From JASLDZ01 sp965199975 (GTDB lineage Bacteria; Pseudomonadota; Alphaproteobacteria; Caulobacterales; Caulobacteraceae), in contig OZ241340.1 in the NCBI GenBank assembly GCA_965199975.1, positions 1,798,001-1,862,000 on the forward strand: a stretch of 64,000 bases of DNA. Direction: 5' to 3'. The notes under the pieces are model-generated. The model was not told the origin of the DNA and searched no databases. It saw nothing but the letters and a program-made list of their open reading frames with translations. This document shows, piece by piece, positions 49,359 to 58,327 of the stretch; within the stretch, counting starts at the first letter, position 1; each line of letters begins with the position of its first letter. The position numbers were made by a program, and so were the translations under genes.

Positions 49359-50254
49359 GCTCCCCCGACACCGCCGCGCGCGCCGACGCGGCGCTCGCCG
49401 ACCGCGATGCGGCCCGCGAGAAGAAGAGCGCGGCCTCCGAAGGCTTCGATATCCTCAAGACCATTCTCTACGCCCTGCTCATCGCGCTGGTGCTGCGCGT
49501 GGTGCTGTTTCAGCCCTTCACCATCCCTTCGGCGTCGATGGAGCCCACGCTCTACAAGGGCGACTACATCATCGTTTCCAAGTTCGCATACGGCTGGAGC
49601 CGCAACTCCGTCCCCTTCAGCCCGCCGCTGCCCGCCGGCCGCTTCCTGCCGCGCGCGCCGCACCGCGGCGACGTGGTGGTGTTCAAGCTGCCGCGCGACG
49701 GGCACATCGACTACATCAAGCGCCTGGTCGGCCTGCCGGGCGACAAGATGCAGGTGAAGGCGGGCGTTCTCTACATCAACGACCAGGCCGCCGTGCGCTC
49801 GGCCAGGGGGATCGTGCCGACCCACTGCCCGGGTCCAGAGGACGCGGCGACCACGCCCGCCCAGATCTCCACCGAACTCCTGCCCAACGGCAAGGCCCAC
49901 CCGGTGGTGGCGTGTTTCAACGGCCAGGGGGGCGGCAACAACACCGCCGCCTACATCGTGCCGCCGAACTGCTACTTCATGATGGGCGACAACCGCGACA
50001 ATTCGGTCGACAGCCGCTACCCGCCATACCCAGGCCGCGCCTCGGAGGCGGCGATGAAGTCGTGCCCCTGGAACCCGGACGTCGAGGCCTCGCTGGGCGC
50101 GATCGACGCGGGCGTGGGCTTCGTGCCCTTCGACAACCTGGTCGGCAAGGCGGACCTGATCCTCTTCGCCTGGGGACCGGACATGTCGATCTGGAAGCCC
50201 TGGACGCTGATCACCGACGTGCGGCTGAACCGCTGGTTCCACCTCATCAAATGA
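49355..50254 (+). CDS. lepB: Signal peptidase I
   Basis: LepB removes signal peptides at the inner membrane. The 299-residue protein has an N-terminal membrane segment (ILKTILYALLIALVLRVVLF), the catalytic Ser in FTIPSASMEPTL, the Lys in HIDYIKRLVGLPGD (general base), and MMGDNRDNSVDSRY. A polar extension before the helix contains EKKSAASEGF. Start overlaps the acpS stop by four bases. Confidence 0.96.
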   Translation: MSSPDTAARADAALADRDAAREKKSAASEGFDILKTILYALLIALVLRVVLFQPFTIPSASMEPTLYKGDYIIVSKFAYGWSRNSVPFSPPLPAGRFLPRAPHRGDVVVFKLPRDGHIDYIKRLVGLPGDKMQVKAGVLYINDQAAVRSARGIVPTHCPGPEDAATTPAQISTELLPNGKAHPVVACFNGQGGGNNTAAYIVPPNCYFMMGDNRDNSVDSRYPPYPGRASEAAMKSCPWNPDVEASLGAIDAGVGFVPFDNLVGKADLILFAWGPDMSIWKPWTLITDVRLNRWFHLIK

Positions 50255-50946
50255 GCGCCCGCGCCGCCGCGGCGGAGGCGCTCGCCGCGCACATGGGCCA
50301 CGCCTTCGCCGACCCGGCGCTGCTGGAGCGGGCGCTGACCCACCGCAGCGTCGGCCAGGGCGCGCGCAAGGTGGACGACAACGAGCGGCTGGAGTTCCTG
50401 GGCGACCGGGTGCTGAACCTGGTGGTGGCCGATGCGCTGCTGCGTCGCTTCCCCGACGAGAACGAAGGGGACCTGTCGCGCCGGCTGCACGGCCTCGTCA
50501 GCGGGCGCACCTGCGCCGAGGTGGCGCGGGCCTGGGGCGTAGGCCCCGCGCTGAGGCTGCCCGGCGGCGAGAGCAAGCGCGGCGCCCGCGACCAGGAGGC
50601 GTTTCTGGCCGACGGGTGCGAGGCGCTGATCGCGGCTGTGTTCCTCGACGCGGGCCTGGCCGCCGCAGCCGGCGTGGTCGAACGCGCCTGGGACCAGCGG
50701 ATCGAGGCCGACGCCGAAGCCGCCCCCGCCAATCCGAAGACCGCCCTGCAGGAGTGGGCGCTGGCGCGCGGCGCCGGCCTGCCGCGCTACGAGGTGGTGG
50801 ATCGCACCGGCCCCGAGCACCAGCCGCGCTTCCGCGTCGCCGCCGCCGTCGGCGCGCTCGAGCCCAGCGAGGGCGAGGGCGGCTCTCGCCGTGAGGCCGA
50901 GCAGGCCGCCGCCCGCGCCCTCCTGCAACGCGAGGTTTGCGCGTGA
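50251..50946 (+). CDS. rnc: Ribonuclease III
   Basis: RNase III cleaves double-stranded RNA in rRNA maturation. The 231-residue protein has the catalytic signature NERLEFLGDRVLNLVVAD, EAFLADGCEALIAAVFLD (second acidic site) and a C-terminal dsRBD (NPKTALQEWALARG, ending EAEQAAARALLQ). The start ATG overlaps the lepB stop (ATGA) and the stop overlaps the era start. Confidence 0.97.
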   Translation: MSARAAAAEALAAHMGHAFADPALLERALTHRSVGQGARKVDDNERLEFLGDRVLNLVVADALLRRFPDENEGDLSRRLHGLVSGRTCAEVARAWGVGPALRLPGGESKRGARDQEAFLADGCEALIAAVFLDAGLAAAAGVVERAWDQRIEADAEAAPANPKTALQEWALARGAGLPRYEVVDRTGPEHQPRFRVAAAVGALEPSEGEGGSRREAEQAAARALLQREVCA

Positions 50947-51887
50947 GCGAAGACGCCGCCCCGCCCACCCGCGCCGGCTTCGCCGCGGTGATCGGCGCGC
51001 CCAACGCCGGCAAGTCGACGCTGGTCAACGCGCTCGTCGGCCAGAAGGTGAGCATCGTCACGCAGAAGGTGCAGACCACCCGCTTCCCCGTGCGCGGCGT
51101 GGCCATGGAGGGCTCCGCGCAGGTGATCCTGGTCGACACGCCCGGCGTGTTCCGCCCTCGCCGCAGGCTCGACCGCGCCATGGTGCGCGCCGCCTGGGCC
51201 GGCGCCGAGGACGCCGACGCGGTGGTCCACCTCGTCGATGGCGAGGCCGAGCTGGCCGAGGCGCCGGACGCCGCCCAGAAGCTGGCCCGCCAGGACGCCG
51301 AGACCATCGTCGAGGGCCTGCGCAAATCCAGCCGCAAGGCGATCTTGGCGATCAACAAGATCGACACGGTGAAGCGCGACACCCTCCTGGCGCTGAGCCA
51401 GCGGCTGTTCGAGGCGGGCGTCTACGAAGAGGTGTTCCTGATCTCGGCCAAGACCGGCTCGGGGGTGGACGACCTCAAGCGCCGGCTGGCCGACCTGATG
51501 CCCGAGAGCCCCTGGCTCTACCCTGCCGATCAGACCGCCGACCTGCCCGTGCGGCTGCTGGCCGCCGAGATCACCCGCGAGAAGCTCTACCTGCGCGTCC
51601 ACCAGGAGCTGCCCTACTCGGCCGCCGTAGAAACCACGAGCTTCACCGACGCCAAGGGTGGCGCCGCCCGCATCGAGCAGACCATCTACGTCGAGCGCGA
51701 CAGCCAGCGCCCCATCATCCTGGGAAAGAACGGCGCCACCCTGAAGTGGATCGGCCAGAAGGCGCGCGAGGAGCTGATCGAGATTCTCGACCGCCCCGTC
51801 CACCTGTTCCTCCACGTCAAGGTGCAAGAGACCTGGGCCGAGGATCGCGCCTTCTACCGCGAAGGCGGCCTGGACTACGACGCGTAG
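50943..51887 (+). CDS. era: GTPase Era
   Basis: Era binds the 3' end of 16S rRNA and links 30S assembly to growth. The 314-residue protein has G1 GAPNAGKSTLVNALVG, the switch VQTTRF, G3 VDTPGV, G4 NKID, and a C-terminal KH domain (QRPIILGKNGATLKWIGQKAREEL). The start is a GTG that overlaps the rnc stop. It ends the run of overlapping genes. Confidence 0.97.
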   Translation: MSEDAAPPTRAGFAAVIGAPNAGKSTLVNALVGQKVSIVTQKVQTTRFPVRGVAMEGSAQVILVDTPGVFRPRRRLDRAMVRAAWAGAEDADAVVHLVDGEAELAEAPDAAQKLARQDAETIVEGLRKSSRKAILAINKIDTVKRDTLLALSQRLFEAGVYEEVFLISAKTGSGVDDLKRRLADLMPESPWLYPADQTADLPVRLLAAEITREKLYLRVHQELPYSAAVETTSFTDAKGGAARIEQTIYVERDSQRPIILGKNGATLKWIGQKAREELIEILDRPVHLFLHVKVQETWAEDRAFYREGGLDYDA

Positions 51888-51918
51888 TCTTGCTGGCTTG
51901 GGAAGCTCGGGTGGGGGC

Positions 51919-52887
51919 TCAGGCCGCGAGCAGCCGCCGCCTAGCCGCCGCGTATTCGCTAGCTAGGCGCGTCACCAACTCACCGGCGCCGACCACCTCC
52001 GTCACGCCGGCGATGCCCTGGCCGCTGCCCCATATGTCGCGCCAGGCCTTGGCCTTGGAGCCCTCGCCCGTGCCGAAGTTCATGGCGGAGGCGTCGCTCT
52101 GAGGCAGGTTGTCGGGGTCGAGCCCCGCGGCGACCACCGAGGCCTTGAGGTAGTTGCCGTGCACGCCGGTGAACAGGTTGGAATAGACGATGTCGTCCGC
52201 CTGTCCCTCGACCACGGCCTGCTTGTAGCCCGCGTCCGCTCGGGCCTCGGTGGTGGCGATGAAGGCGGACCCCACGTAGCCGAAGTCGGCGCCCATGGCC
52301 TCGGCGGCCAGCACTGCGCTGCCGGTGGCGATGGCGCCCGAGAGAGCGATGGGTCCGTCGAACCAGGCGCGCGTCTCGCCCACCAGCGCGAAGGGAGACT
52401 GCACGCCCGCATGGCCGCCTGCGCCGGTGGCCACGCAGATGAGCCCGTCCGCGCCCTTCTCGATGGCCTTGTGGGCGAAGCGCTGGTTGATCACGTCGTG
52501 CAGCACCGCCCCGCCCCAGCCCTGCACGGCGCGGTTCACGTCCTCGCGCGCGCCGAGCGAGGTGATGACCAGCGGGACCTTGTGGCGGGCGCAGACCTCG
52601 AGGTCCGCCTCCAGCCGCGCGTTGGACTTGTGCACGATCTGGTTGACGGCGAAGGGGGCGGCGGGGCGCTCCGGGTGCGCGGCGTCCCAGGCCGCCAGCG
52701 CCTTGCGGATCTCGTGCAGCCACTCGTCGAGCTGGCTGGCGGGCCGGGCGTTCAGCGCGGGAAAGCTCCCCACCACGCCGGCGGTGCACTGTGCGATCAC
52801 CAGCGCCGGGTTGGAGATGATGAAGAGCGGCGCCGCGATCACCGGCACGCTGAGGCGGCGCTTCAACGCTGTGACGTCCATGGACAC
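51919..52887 (-). CDS. Nitronate monooxygenase-like flavin oxidoreductase
   Basis: A 322-residue TIM-barrel FMN protein of the NPD/2-nitropropane dioxygenase group. It opens LSVPVIAAPLFIISNPALVIAQC, continues VVGSFPALNAR, and has the FMN-phosphate region LICVATGAGGHAG and a second VATGSAVLAAEAMGADFGYVGSAF. It may oxidise nitronates, or be the quinone/NADH type; the sequence does not say. The start at 52887 (MSMDV) may instead be the second Met at 52881. It converges with era and diverges from recO by 95 bp. Confidence 0.9.
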   Translation of the reverse strand: MSMDVTALKRRLSVPVIAAPLFIISNPALVIAQCTAGVVGSFPALNARPASQLDEWLHEIRKALAAWDAAHPERPAAPFAVNQIVHKSNARLEADLEVCARHKVPLVITSLGAREDVNRAVQGWGGAVLHDVINQRFAHKAIEKGADGLICVATGAGGHAGVQSPFALVGETRAWFDGPIALSGAIATGSAVLAAEAMGADFGYVGSAFIATTEARADAGYKQAVVEGQADDIVYSNLFTGVHGNYLKASVVAAGLDPDNLPQSDASAMNFGTGEGSKAKAWRDIWGSGQGIAGVTEVVGAGELVTRLASEYAAARRRLLAA

Positions 52888-52982
52888 GCGGTGGGTTCTC
52901 CATCACAGGCGGCTTCCGGCCGCTCGCGCCTCCTCTATGCTGGAGCCATGCACGTCACGCCAGCCGTCCGCCCGAGCCGCTG

Positions 52983-53714
52983 ATGGAGTGGCGGGAGCGC
53001 GTCTTCGTGCTCGCCGTCCGCGCCCACGGCGAGGCGGGGGCGGTGGTCGAGCTGCTGACCGAGGCGCGCGGTCGCTGGGCGGCGCACGTGGCGGGCGGCG
53101 CCTCGCGGCGGATGAAGCCCTTCCTGCAGCCCGGCGCGCAGGCGGTGGCGACCTACCGCGCCCGCACCGCCGACAACCTGGGTTCGGCAGCGCTGGAGCC
53201 GGTGGGGGAGGGGCCATCCGCCCTATTCGACGACTCCCTGGCGCTGACCGGCCTCGCCTCGGCGGCCGCGGTGGTCGCCGGCGCCCTGCCCGAGCGTGAG
53301 CCGCATCCGGGCGTGTTCGCCGCCTTCGAGGCGCTGGCGGGCGCCTTCGCCGCGCCCGAGATCTGGCCGGCGGTCTATGTGCGCTTCGAGATGGGCCTGC
53401 TGGAGGAGATGGGCTTCGGCCTCGACCTTTCTCGCTGCGCCGTCACCGGCTCCGCCGACGACCTCGCCTACGTCAGCCCCCGCACGGGCCGCGCCGTTTC
53501 CCGCGACGCGGGCGCGCCCTATGCCGAGCGCCTGCTGCGCCTGCCGCCCTTCCTGCTGGGCTCGCAGGCAGGCTTGGGCGATGACGACGTTGGTGCGGGT
53601 CTGGAGATCACCGGCCGTTTCCTGGAGCGCGACGTCTTCGGCCCCCTGAACCGCCCCCTGCCGCCGGCCCGCGCCTGGCTGCTCGACAAGCTGGCGGCGG
53701 CGGGGCGGCTCTAG
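52983..53714 (+). CDS. recO: DNA repair protein RecO
   Basis: RecO loads RecA with RecR at gaps coated by SSB. The 243-residue protein opens WRERVFVLAVRAHGEAGAVVELLTEARG (the OB-fold domain), continues with GGASRRMKPFLQPG and has a C-terminal helical part (FEMGLLEEMGFGLDLSRCAVTG). A single Cys remains where many RecO proteins have a Zn-binding cluster; alphaproteobacterial RecO often lacks it. Its stop shares the CTAG with the convergent DUF29 gene. The common era-recO neighbourhood is interrupted by the flavin oxidoreductase. Confidence 0.93.
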   Translation: MEWRERVFVLAVRAHGEAGAVVELLTEARGRWAAHVAGGASRRMKPFLQPGAQAVATYRARTADNLGSAALEPVGEGPSALFDDSLALTGLASAAAVVAGALPEREPHPGVFAAFEALAGAFAAPEIWPAVYVRFEMGLLEEMGFGLDLSRCAVTGSADDLAYVSPRTGRAVSRDAGAPYAERLLRLPPFLLGSQAGLGDDDVGAGLEITGRFLERDVFGPLNRPLPPARAWLLDKLAAAGRL

Positions 53715-54187
53715 CGGCCGGGCGCCTCCAGCGGATCGTTCGCCTCGCCGAGCAGCTGCTCCAGCGGCCAGCGGCGGCTCGCGTCGATCTTCAGGTCGCG
53801 CTCGTGCTCGTCGAGGCTCTTCTGCGCATAGCGCGCACCCTTGCGATGAAGGCTTTCGAGCTCGTCGGCCACCGCCTTGCGCAGCGTCGCCGTGAGGCGG
53901 CGCTCGATCTCCAAGCGGTGCAACCGGATTTCGTCGCGCCAGCCGCTGCGCGGGTCGAGCGCCGCGCTGGTCTCCAGCTTGTGCAGGTGGATGATGATCT
54001 GCTGTAGGCGGCTGAGGATGGCCTGGCGCTGCTCGGAACCCAAGTCCTCGATCTCCTCCGCCACGCGCGCCCATTCGATCACGTTCGAGCCGACCGCGCC
54101 CGGCGCGCGCAGCGCCTGCGCCTGCGCCTGCGTCCAGGCGTAGAAGTCGGTCTCGTAGAGGTCGGGCTGGGCGCGGTCGTCGGCCAT
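53711..54187 (-). CDS. DUF29 family protein
   Basis: A 158-residue protein. The DUF29 pattern is clear: LYETDFYAWTQAQAQALR, a VAEEIEDLGSEQRQAILSRLQQIIIHLHKLE helical core, then WRDEIRLHRLEIERRLT and a LLGEAN end. Role unknown; DUF29 genes are often multi-copy in mobile or stress regions. The stop shares the tetranucleotide CTAG with the convergent recO stop. Confidence 0.88.
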   Translation of the reverse strand: MADDRAQPDLYETDFYAWTQAQAQALRAPGAVGSNVIEWARVAEEIEDLGSEQRQAILSRLQQIIIHLHKLETSAALDPRSGWRDEIRLHRLEIERRLTATLRKAVADELESLHRKGARYAQKSLDEHERDLKIDASRRWPLEQLLGEANDPLEAPGR

Positions 54188-54256
54188 GCGCCGCAGTGTA
54201 GCATGGGGCGCCCGGGGGGGTGGACAAGCTGCGCCGAGTCAGGCGCCTCCGTAGGC

Positions 54257-56512
54257 ATGACCAAGCACGTCCCGCCGCCCCCGCCGCCCGAGGACGGCGG
54301 CCGCATCGTCGAGGAGCCGATCGGCGAGGCGCTGAGCCGCCGCTACCTGGCCTACGCGCTCTCCACCATCGTCAACCGCGCCCTGCCCGACGTGCGCGAC
54401 GGGCTCAAGCCCGTGCAACGGCGGGTGCTCTACGCCATGCATGCCATGCGGCTGAACCCCGAGACCGCCGCGCGCAAGTGCGCCAAGGTGGTGGGCGAGG
54501 TGATGGGCACCTTCCATCCCCACGGCGACCAGTCGATCTACGACGCCCTGGTGCGCCTCGCCCAGGATTTCGCCCAGCGCTATCCGCTGGTCGACGGCCA
54601 GGGCAACTTCGGCAACATCGACGGGGATAACCCCGCCGCCATGCGCTACACCGAGTGCAAGCTCACCGTGCCCGCGCAGCTGCTGCTGGAGGGCATCGAC
54701 GAGGACGCCGTCGACTTCCGCGCCACCTACGACGGGCAGGACGAGGAGCCGGTGGTGCTGCCCGCCGCCTATCCGAACCTGCTGGCCAACGGCTCGACCG
54801 GGATCGCGGTGGGCATGGCCACGAGCATTCCGCCGCACAACGCCCACGAGCTGATCGACGCCTGCCTCCTCCTCCTGCAGCGCCCCGAGGCCACCACCGC
54901 CGACCTGATGGAGCGCGCGCCCGGCCCCGACTTCCCCACCGGCGGCGTCATCGTGGAGAGCCGCGCCAGCCTGCTCGACGCCTACACCACCGGCCGCGGC
55001 GGCGTGCGGGTGCGCGCCCGCTGGAGCACCGAGGACACCGGGCGCGGGACCTACCGCGTGGTGGTCACGCAGATGGCCTACCAGGTGCAGAAGTCGAAGC
55101 TGGTCGAGCAGCTGGCGGGGCTCATCGAGAGCAAGAAGGCGCCGCTCCTGGCCGACGTGCGCGACGAGTCGGCCGAGGACATCCGCCTCGTGCTGGAGCC
55201 CCGCGCCCGCAGCGTCGATCCCGCCGTGCTGATGGAGAGCCTGTTCCGCCTCAGCGACCTGGAGACGCGCTTCCCCGTCAACCTCAACGTGCTCGACCGC
55301 ACCGCCACCCCCGGCGTGCTGGGCCTCAAGGCGTGCCTGCGCCACTTCCTGGACCACAGGCGCGAGGTGGACGGCCGCCGCGCCCGCTGGCGGCTGTCGC
55401 GGATCGACGCGCGCCTGCACATCCTGGCGGGCCTCCTCATCGCCTACCTCAATCTCGACGAGGTGATCCGCATCGTGCGCTACGAGGAGGCGCCGCGCGA
55501 CAAGCTGATCGCGGCCTTCGAGCTTTCCGAGGAGCAAGCCGACGCCATCCTCAACACCCGCCTGCGCCAGCTCGCCAAGCTGGAGGAGATGGAGCTCAGG
55601 CGCGAGCACGATGCGCTCGCCGCCGAAAAGGCCGAGCTGGAGGGGCGGCTCTCCTCGGAAGCGGCTCAATGGAAGAAGGTGGCCGCCGACCTGCGCCACA
55701 CCCGCGAGCGGCTCGGCAAGCTGAAAGGGCTCAGCGCCCGCCGCTCCGAGATCGCCGAGGCGCCGCGGGTGGACGTGGAGGCGGCGCTGGAGGCCGCCGT
55801 CCCACGCGAGCCGATCACCGTCATCCTCTCCGAACGCGGCTGGATCCGCGCCGCCAAGGGCCGCGTGGAGGATCCCTCCGAGCTCAGGTTCAAGGAGGGC
55901 GACAAGCTGGCGCTGCTGGTCCCCGCCGAGACGACCGATAAGCTGCTCGTGCTGGCCGACGACGGCCGCGTCTTCACCCTGCCGGCCGACAAGCTGCCCT
56001 CCGCCCGCGGCCAGGGCGAGCCCCTGCGGCTGATGATCGAGCTCGACGACCGCACCGGCATCGTCGACCTGTTCCCCTTCCGCGCCGGGCGGGAGCGGGT
56101 TGCGGCTTCCACCGCCGGTTACGGCTTCCGCGTGGGCGAGGACGAGCTTCTGGCCAACCGAAAAGCCGGCAAGCAGGTGCTCAACGTCGAGGGCGGCGCC
56201 AAGGCGCTGGCGCTGTCTCCGGCGGAGGGCGACCAGCTTGCGGTGATCGGCGACAACGCCAAGCTCCTGGTCTTTCCCCTGGCCGAACTGCCGGCCATGG
56301 CGCGCGGCAAGGGCGTCAAGCTGCAGGGCTACCGTGAAGGCGGCTTGCGTGACCTCATGGTCTTCGCCGAAGCCGACGGTCTCGCCACGGTCGACGCCGC
56401 CGGCCGCCGGCGCGAATGGGCGGAGTGGCGCGAGTGGAGCGGCCGCCGCGCCTCCTCGGGAAAGGCCGCCCCCCGTGGCTGGCCCGCCAACAGGCGCTTC
56501 CGCCCGCGCTAG
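54257..56512 (+). CDS. parC: DNA topoisomerase IV subunit A
   Basis: ParC is the breakage-reunion subunit of topoisomerase IV, which unlinks daughter chromosomes. The 751-residue protein has the catalytic-tyrosine region MRYTECKLT (Tyr131), the helix HPHGDQSIYDALVRLAQ, EEPVVLPAAYPNLLANGSTGIAVGMA, a coiled-coil arm (LRQLAKLEEMELRREHDALAAEK) and C-terminal blades of the CTD (DGRVFTLPADKLP, GKQVLNVEGG). The residue aligned with the quinolone-contact Ser of E. coli ParC (Ser80) is Gln92. The start ATG at 54257 is the second in the frame, chosen because the upstream frame is not ParC-like. The stop overlaps the aldo/keto reductase stop. Confidence 0.97.
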   Translation: MTKHVPPPPPPEDGGRIVEEPIGEALSRRYLAYALSTIVNRALPDVRDGLKPVQRRVLYAMHAMRLNPETAARKCAKVVGEVMGTFHPHGDQSIYDALVRLAQDFAQRYPLVDGQGNFGNIDGDNPAAMRYTECKLTVPAQLLLEGIDEDAVDFRATYDGQDEEPVVLPAAYPNLLANGSTGIAVGMATSIPPHNAHELIDACLLLLQRPEATTADLMERAPGPDFPTGGVIVESRASLLDAYTTGRGGVRVRARWSTEDTGRGTYRVVVTQMAYQVQKSKLVEQLAGLIESKKAPLLADVRDESAEDIRLVLEPRARSVDPAVLMESLFRLSDLETRFPVNLNVLDRTATPGVLGLKACLRHFLDHRREVDGRRARWRLSRIDARLHILAGLLIAYLNLDEVIRIVRYEEAPRDKLIAAFELSEEQADAILNTRLRQLAKLEEMELRREHDALAAEKAELEGRLSSEAAQWKKVAADLRHTRERLGKLKGLSARRSEIAEAPRVDVEAALEAAVPREPITVILSERGWIRAAKGRVEDPSELRFKEGDKLALLVPAETTDKLLVLADDGRVFTLPADKLPSARGQGEPLRLMIELDDRTGIVDLFPFRAGRERVAASTAGYGFRVGEDELLANRKAGKQVLNVEGGAKALALSPAEGDQLAVIGDNAKLLVFPLAELPAMARGKGVKLQGYREGGLRDLMVFAEADGLATVDAAGRRREWAEWREWSGRRASSGKAAPRGWPANRRFRPR

Positions 56513-57441
56513 CCGCTGGCGGCGTCGAGCTTGGCCTTCTGCCCTGCCGAAAGCGTCAGCCGGGCGGCGGCGGTGAGGTCCTTCAGCTGATCGAGCGAGG
56601 TGGCGCTGGCGATGGCCGCGGTCACCGCCGGGTTGGCGATGACCCAGGCCAGGGCGACCTGCGCCTGGGGCGCGCCCACAGCCTGCGAGACCTCGTCCAG
56701 CGCCTTGAGCACCATCTGGCCGCGATCGCTCTTCACGTAGTCCTTCACCCGCACGCCACGCGTCTTGCCCGCCGTGTCCGCCTCGCTGCGATACTTGCCG
56801 GAGAGAAAACCCGAGGCGAGGGAGGAGTAGGTCAGAACCCCGATCCCCTCATTTCGGCATAACGGCGCCAAGTCCTGCTCAAAGGCGCGCTCCATCAGAT
56901 TGTACTCGGGCTGCAACGCCTCGTAGCGGGGCAAGTTCTTGTCGACGCTGACCTTGAGCGCCTGCTCCAGCCGTCCGGCCGTGTAGTTGGAGGCGGCGAT
57001 GGCGCGCACCTTCCCCGTCGCGATCAGCTTGGCATAGGCCTCCAGCGTCTCGTCCAGAGGCGTGTCGGCATCGTCCTTGTGGCTGTAGTAGAGGTCGATG
57101 TAGTCGGTCTGCAGCCGCTTCAGCGAGGCGTCGCAGGAGGCGGCGATGTTGGAGGCGCTGAGCGGTCCCATCATGCCGACCTTGGTGGCGATCTGCACGC
57201 GATCGCGGCGGCCGCGGGCGGCCAGCCAGGCGCCGATGATCGTCTCGCTCTCCCCGCCCTCGTGGCCCTCGACCCACTTCGAATAGACGTCGGCGGTGTC
57301 GACCAGGGTGAAGTCCTCGTCCACGAATGTGTCGAGAAGCTCGAAGGAGCGGTCCTTGTCTACGGTCCAGCCGAACACGTTGCCGCCGAAGGCCAAGGGC
57401 GCGGTATGGATGGCGGTCTGGCCGAGTTGGCGGGTCTGCAT
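56509..57441 (-). CDS. Aldo/keto reductase
   Basis: A 310-residue NADPH-dependent reductase of the AKR superfamily. It starts QTRQLGQTAIHTAPLAFGGNVFGW and has LVDTADVYS with the catalytic Asp and Tyr, IATKVGMM with the Lys, YIDLYYSHKDD with the His position replaced by residues of the AKR12/YhdN type, and KVRAIAASNYTAGRLEQAL. The C-terminal part with GVLTYSSLASGFLSGKY matches the general pattern. Substrate unknown. The stop is shared with parC as CTAG. Confidence 0.92.
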   Translation of the reverse strand: MQTRQLGQTAIHTAPLAFGGNVFGWTVDKDRSFELLDTFVDEDFTLVDTADVYSKWVEGHEGGESETIIGAWLAARGRRDRVQIATKVGMMGPLSASNIAASCDASLKRLQTDYIDLYYSHKDDADTPLDETLEAYAKLIATGKVRAIAASNYTAGRLEQALKVSVDKNLPRYEALQPEYNLMERAFEQDLAPLCRNEGIGVLTYSSLASGFLSGKYRSEADTAGKTRGVRVKDYVKSDRGQMVLKALDEVSQAVGAPQAQVALAWVIANPAVTAAIASATSLDQLKDLTAAARLTLSAGQKAKLDAASG

Positions 57442-57486
57442 GGGAAGGATCCGGGAGGAGGGGAGCCCCCTCAACGCGCGGGCGCG

Positions 57487-57798
57487 CTATTCCGCCGCCA
57501 GCGGCAGGTCGGCGACCGCGGCGATGGCCTGAAGCGCCCGCACGTGGGCGGAGAGCGCCGCACGCCCGGCGCGCGTCAGCGAGATCCAGGTGCGCTGACG
57601 CCCGCCCAGCGCCGCCTTGCGCAGCTTCACGTAGCCCGCCTCGGCCAGGGCCGAGAGGTGCTTGGAGAGCACCGAGTCCGACACGCCCACGGCATCGCGC
57701 ACGGTGGCGAACTCCGCGTCGTCCACCGCCGCCAGCAGGGCGGCCACCTGCAGCCGCGCGGGCGCGTGGATCACCGGATCGAGCGCGGCCGCCTTCAC
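57487..57798 (-). CDS. Winged-helix transcriptional regulator
   Basis: A 103-residue single-domain regulator. The winged helix is clear: APARLQVAALLAAVDDAEFATVRDAVGVSDSVLSKHLSALAEAGYVKLRKAALGGRQRTWISLTRAG, split into consecutive helices and a wing. It belongs with short MarR/ArsR-like regulators that pair with a membrane protein. The GTG at 57798 overlaps the stop of the membrane-protein gene by four bases (GTGA), so the two are coupled. The operators at 58260-58327 lie upstream of the operon. Confidence 0.86.
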   Translation of the reverse strand: MKAAALDPVIHAPARLQVAALLAAVDDAEFATVRDAVGVSDSVLSKHLSALAEAGYVKLRKAALGGRQRTWISLTRAGRAALSAHVRALQAIAAVADLPLAAE

Positions 57799-58247
57799 GC
57801 CGAACCCAGCCCGCCGGTCAGCTCCGCCCGGTAGATGCGGTTCCAGGTTCTGCTGGCCCAGGTTCCGATCCCCACCATCACGAGCGCGAGGGCGAAGGCC
57901 GGCCAGTGCAGGTTGAAGCTTCCGCGAAGCCAGGCGGCCAGGCCGAAGCACACGAAGTAGGCCGCCAGCAGGCCGAACACGACCGGCCGGGTACGACCGC
58001 GCCGATACCCGTTGACGAAGAACCCCATGCGCAGGCGGAACACCACGAACATGACCAGGGCGGCGACCACCGCGACCGCCTGGGTGGCCACGATCAGCCC
58101 GTCGGGCATGCCCATGGCGGCCACCAGCGTTCCGTAGATCAGGCCAAAGGCCGCATGCGACCAGGGCGGGCATTCGATCTTCTTGGCCAGCCGCGCGCGC
58201 GCTTCGCGCGCGCCAGCCAGGGCGGCGGCGGCTCCCAGATCAGACAT
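57795..58247 (-). CDS. Four-helix inner-membrane protein coupled to a winged-helix regulator
   Basis: A 150-residue protein with four transmembrane helices: AFGLIYGTLVAAMGMPDGLIV, VAVVAALVMFVVFRL, PVVFGLLAAYFVCFGLAAWL and WPAFALALVMVGIGTWA. There are few charged residues apart from loops such as NGYRRGRTRP. No known domain found by eye. It is the first gene of an operon with the winged-helix regulator, which starts inside its stop codon. The regulator may sense a signal through this protein or simply repress the operon; that is inference. Confidence 0.82.
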   Translation of the reverse strand: MSDLGAAAALAGAREARARLAKKIECPPWSHAAFGLIYGTLVAAMGMPDGLIVATQAVAVVAALVMFVVFRLRMGFFVNGYRRGRTRPVVFGLLAAYFVCFGLAAWLRGSFNLHWPAFALALVMVGIGTWASRTWNRIYRAELTGGLGSA

Positions 58248-58259
58248 GACGTCTCCTCT

Positions 58260-58327
58260 CTTTCCAACAAGGAAAGCGTGCACCTGTCTTTCCAAACGTT
58301 CAAGCGAGAAGTTTCCAGACCGGAAAC
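58260..58327. promoter_or_regulatory. Two TTTCC-N5-GGAAA palindromic operators upstream of the regulator operon
   Basis: CTTTCC-aacaa-GGAAAG (58260-58276) and GTTTCC-agacc-GGAAAC (58311-58327) are perfect palindromes with identical spacing, centres 51 bp apart (about five helical turns). A half site TTTCC (58289-58293) lies between them. They begin 13 bp upstream of the membrane-protein start codon, so they probably bind the winged-helix regulator. Confidence 0.75.
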
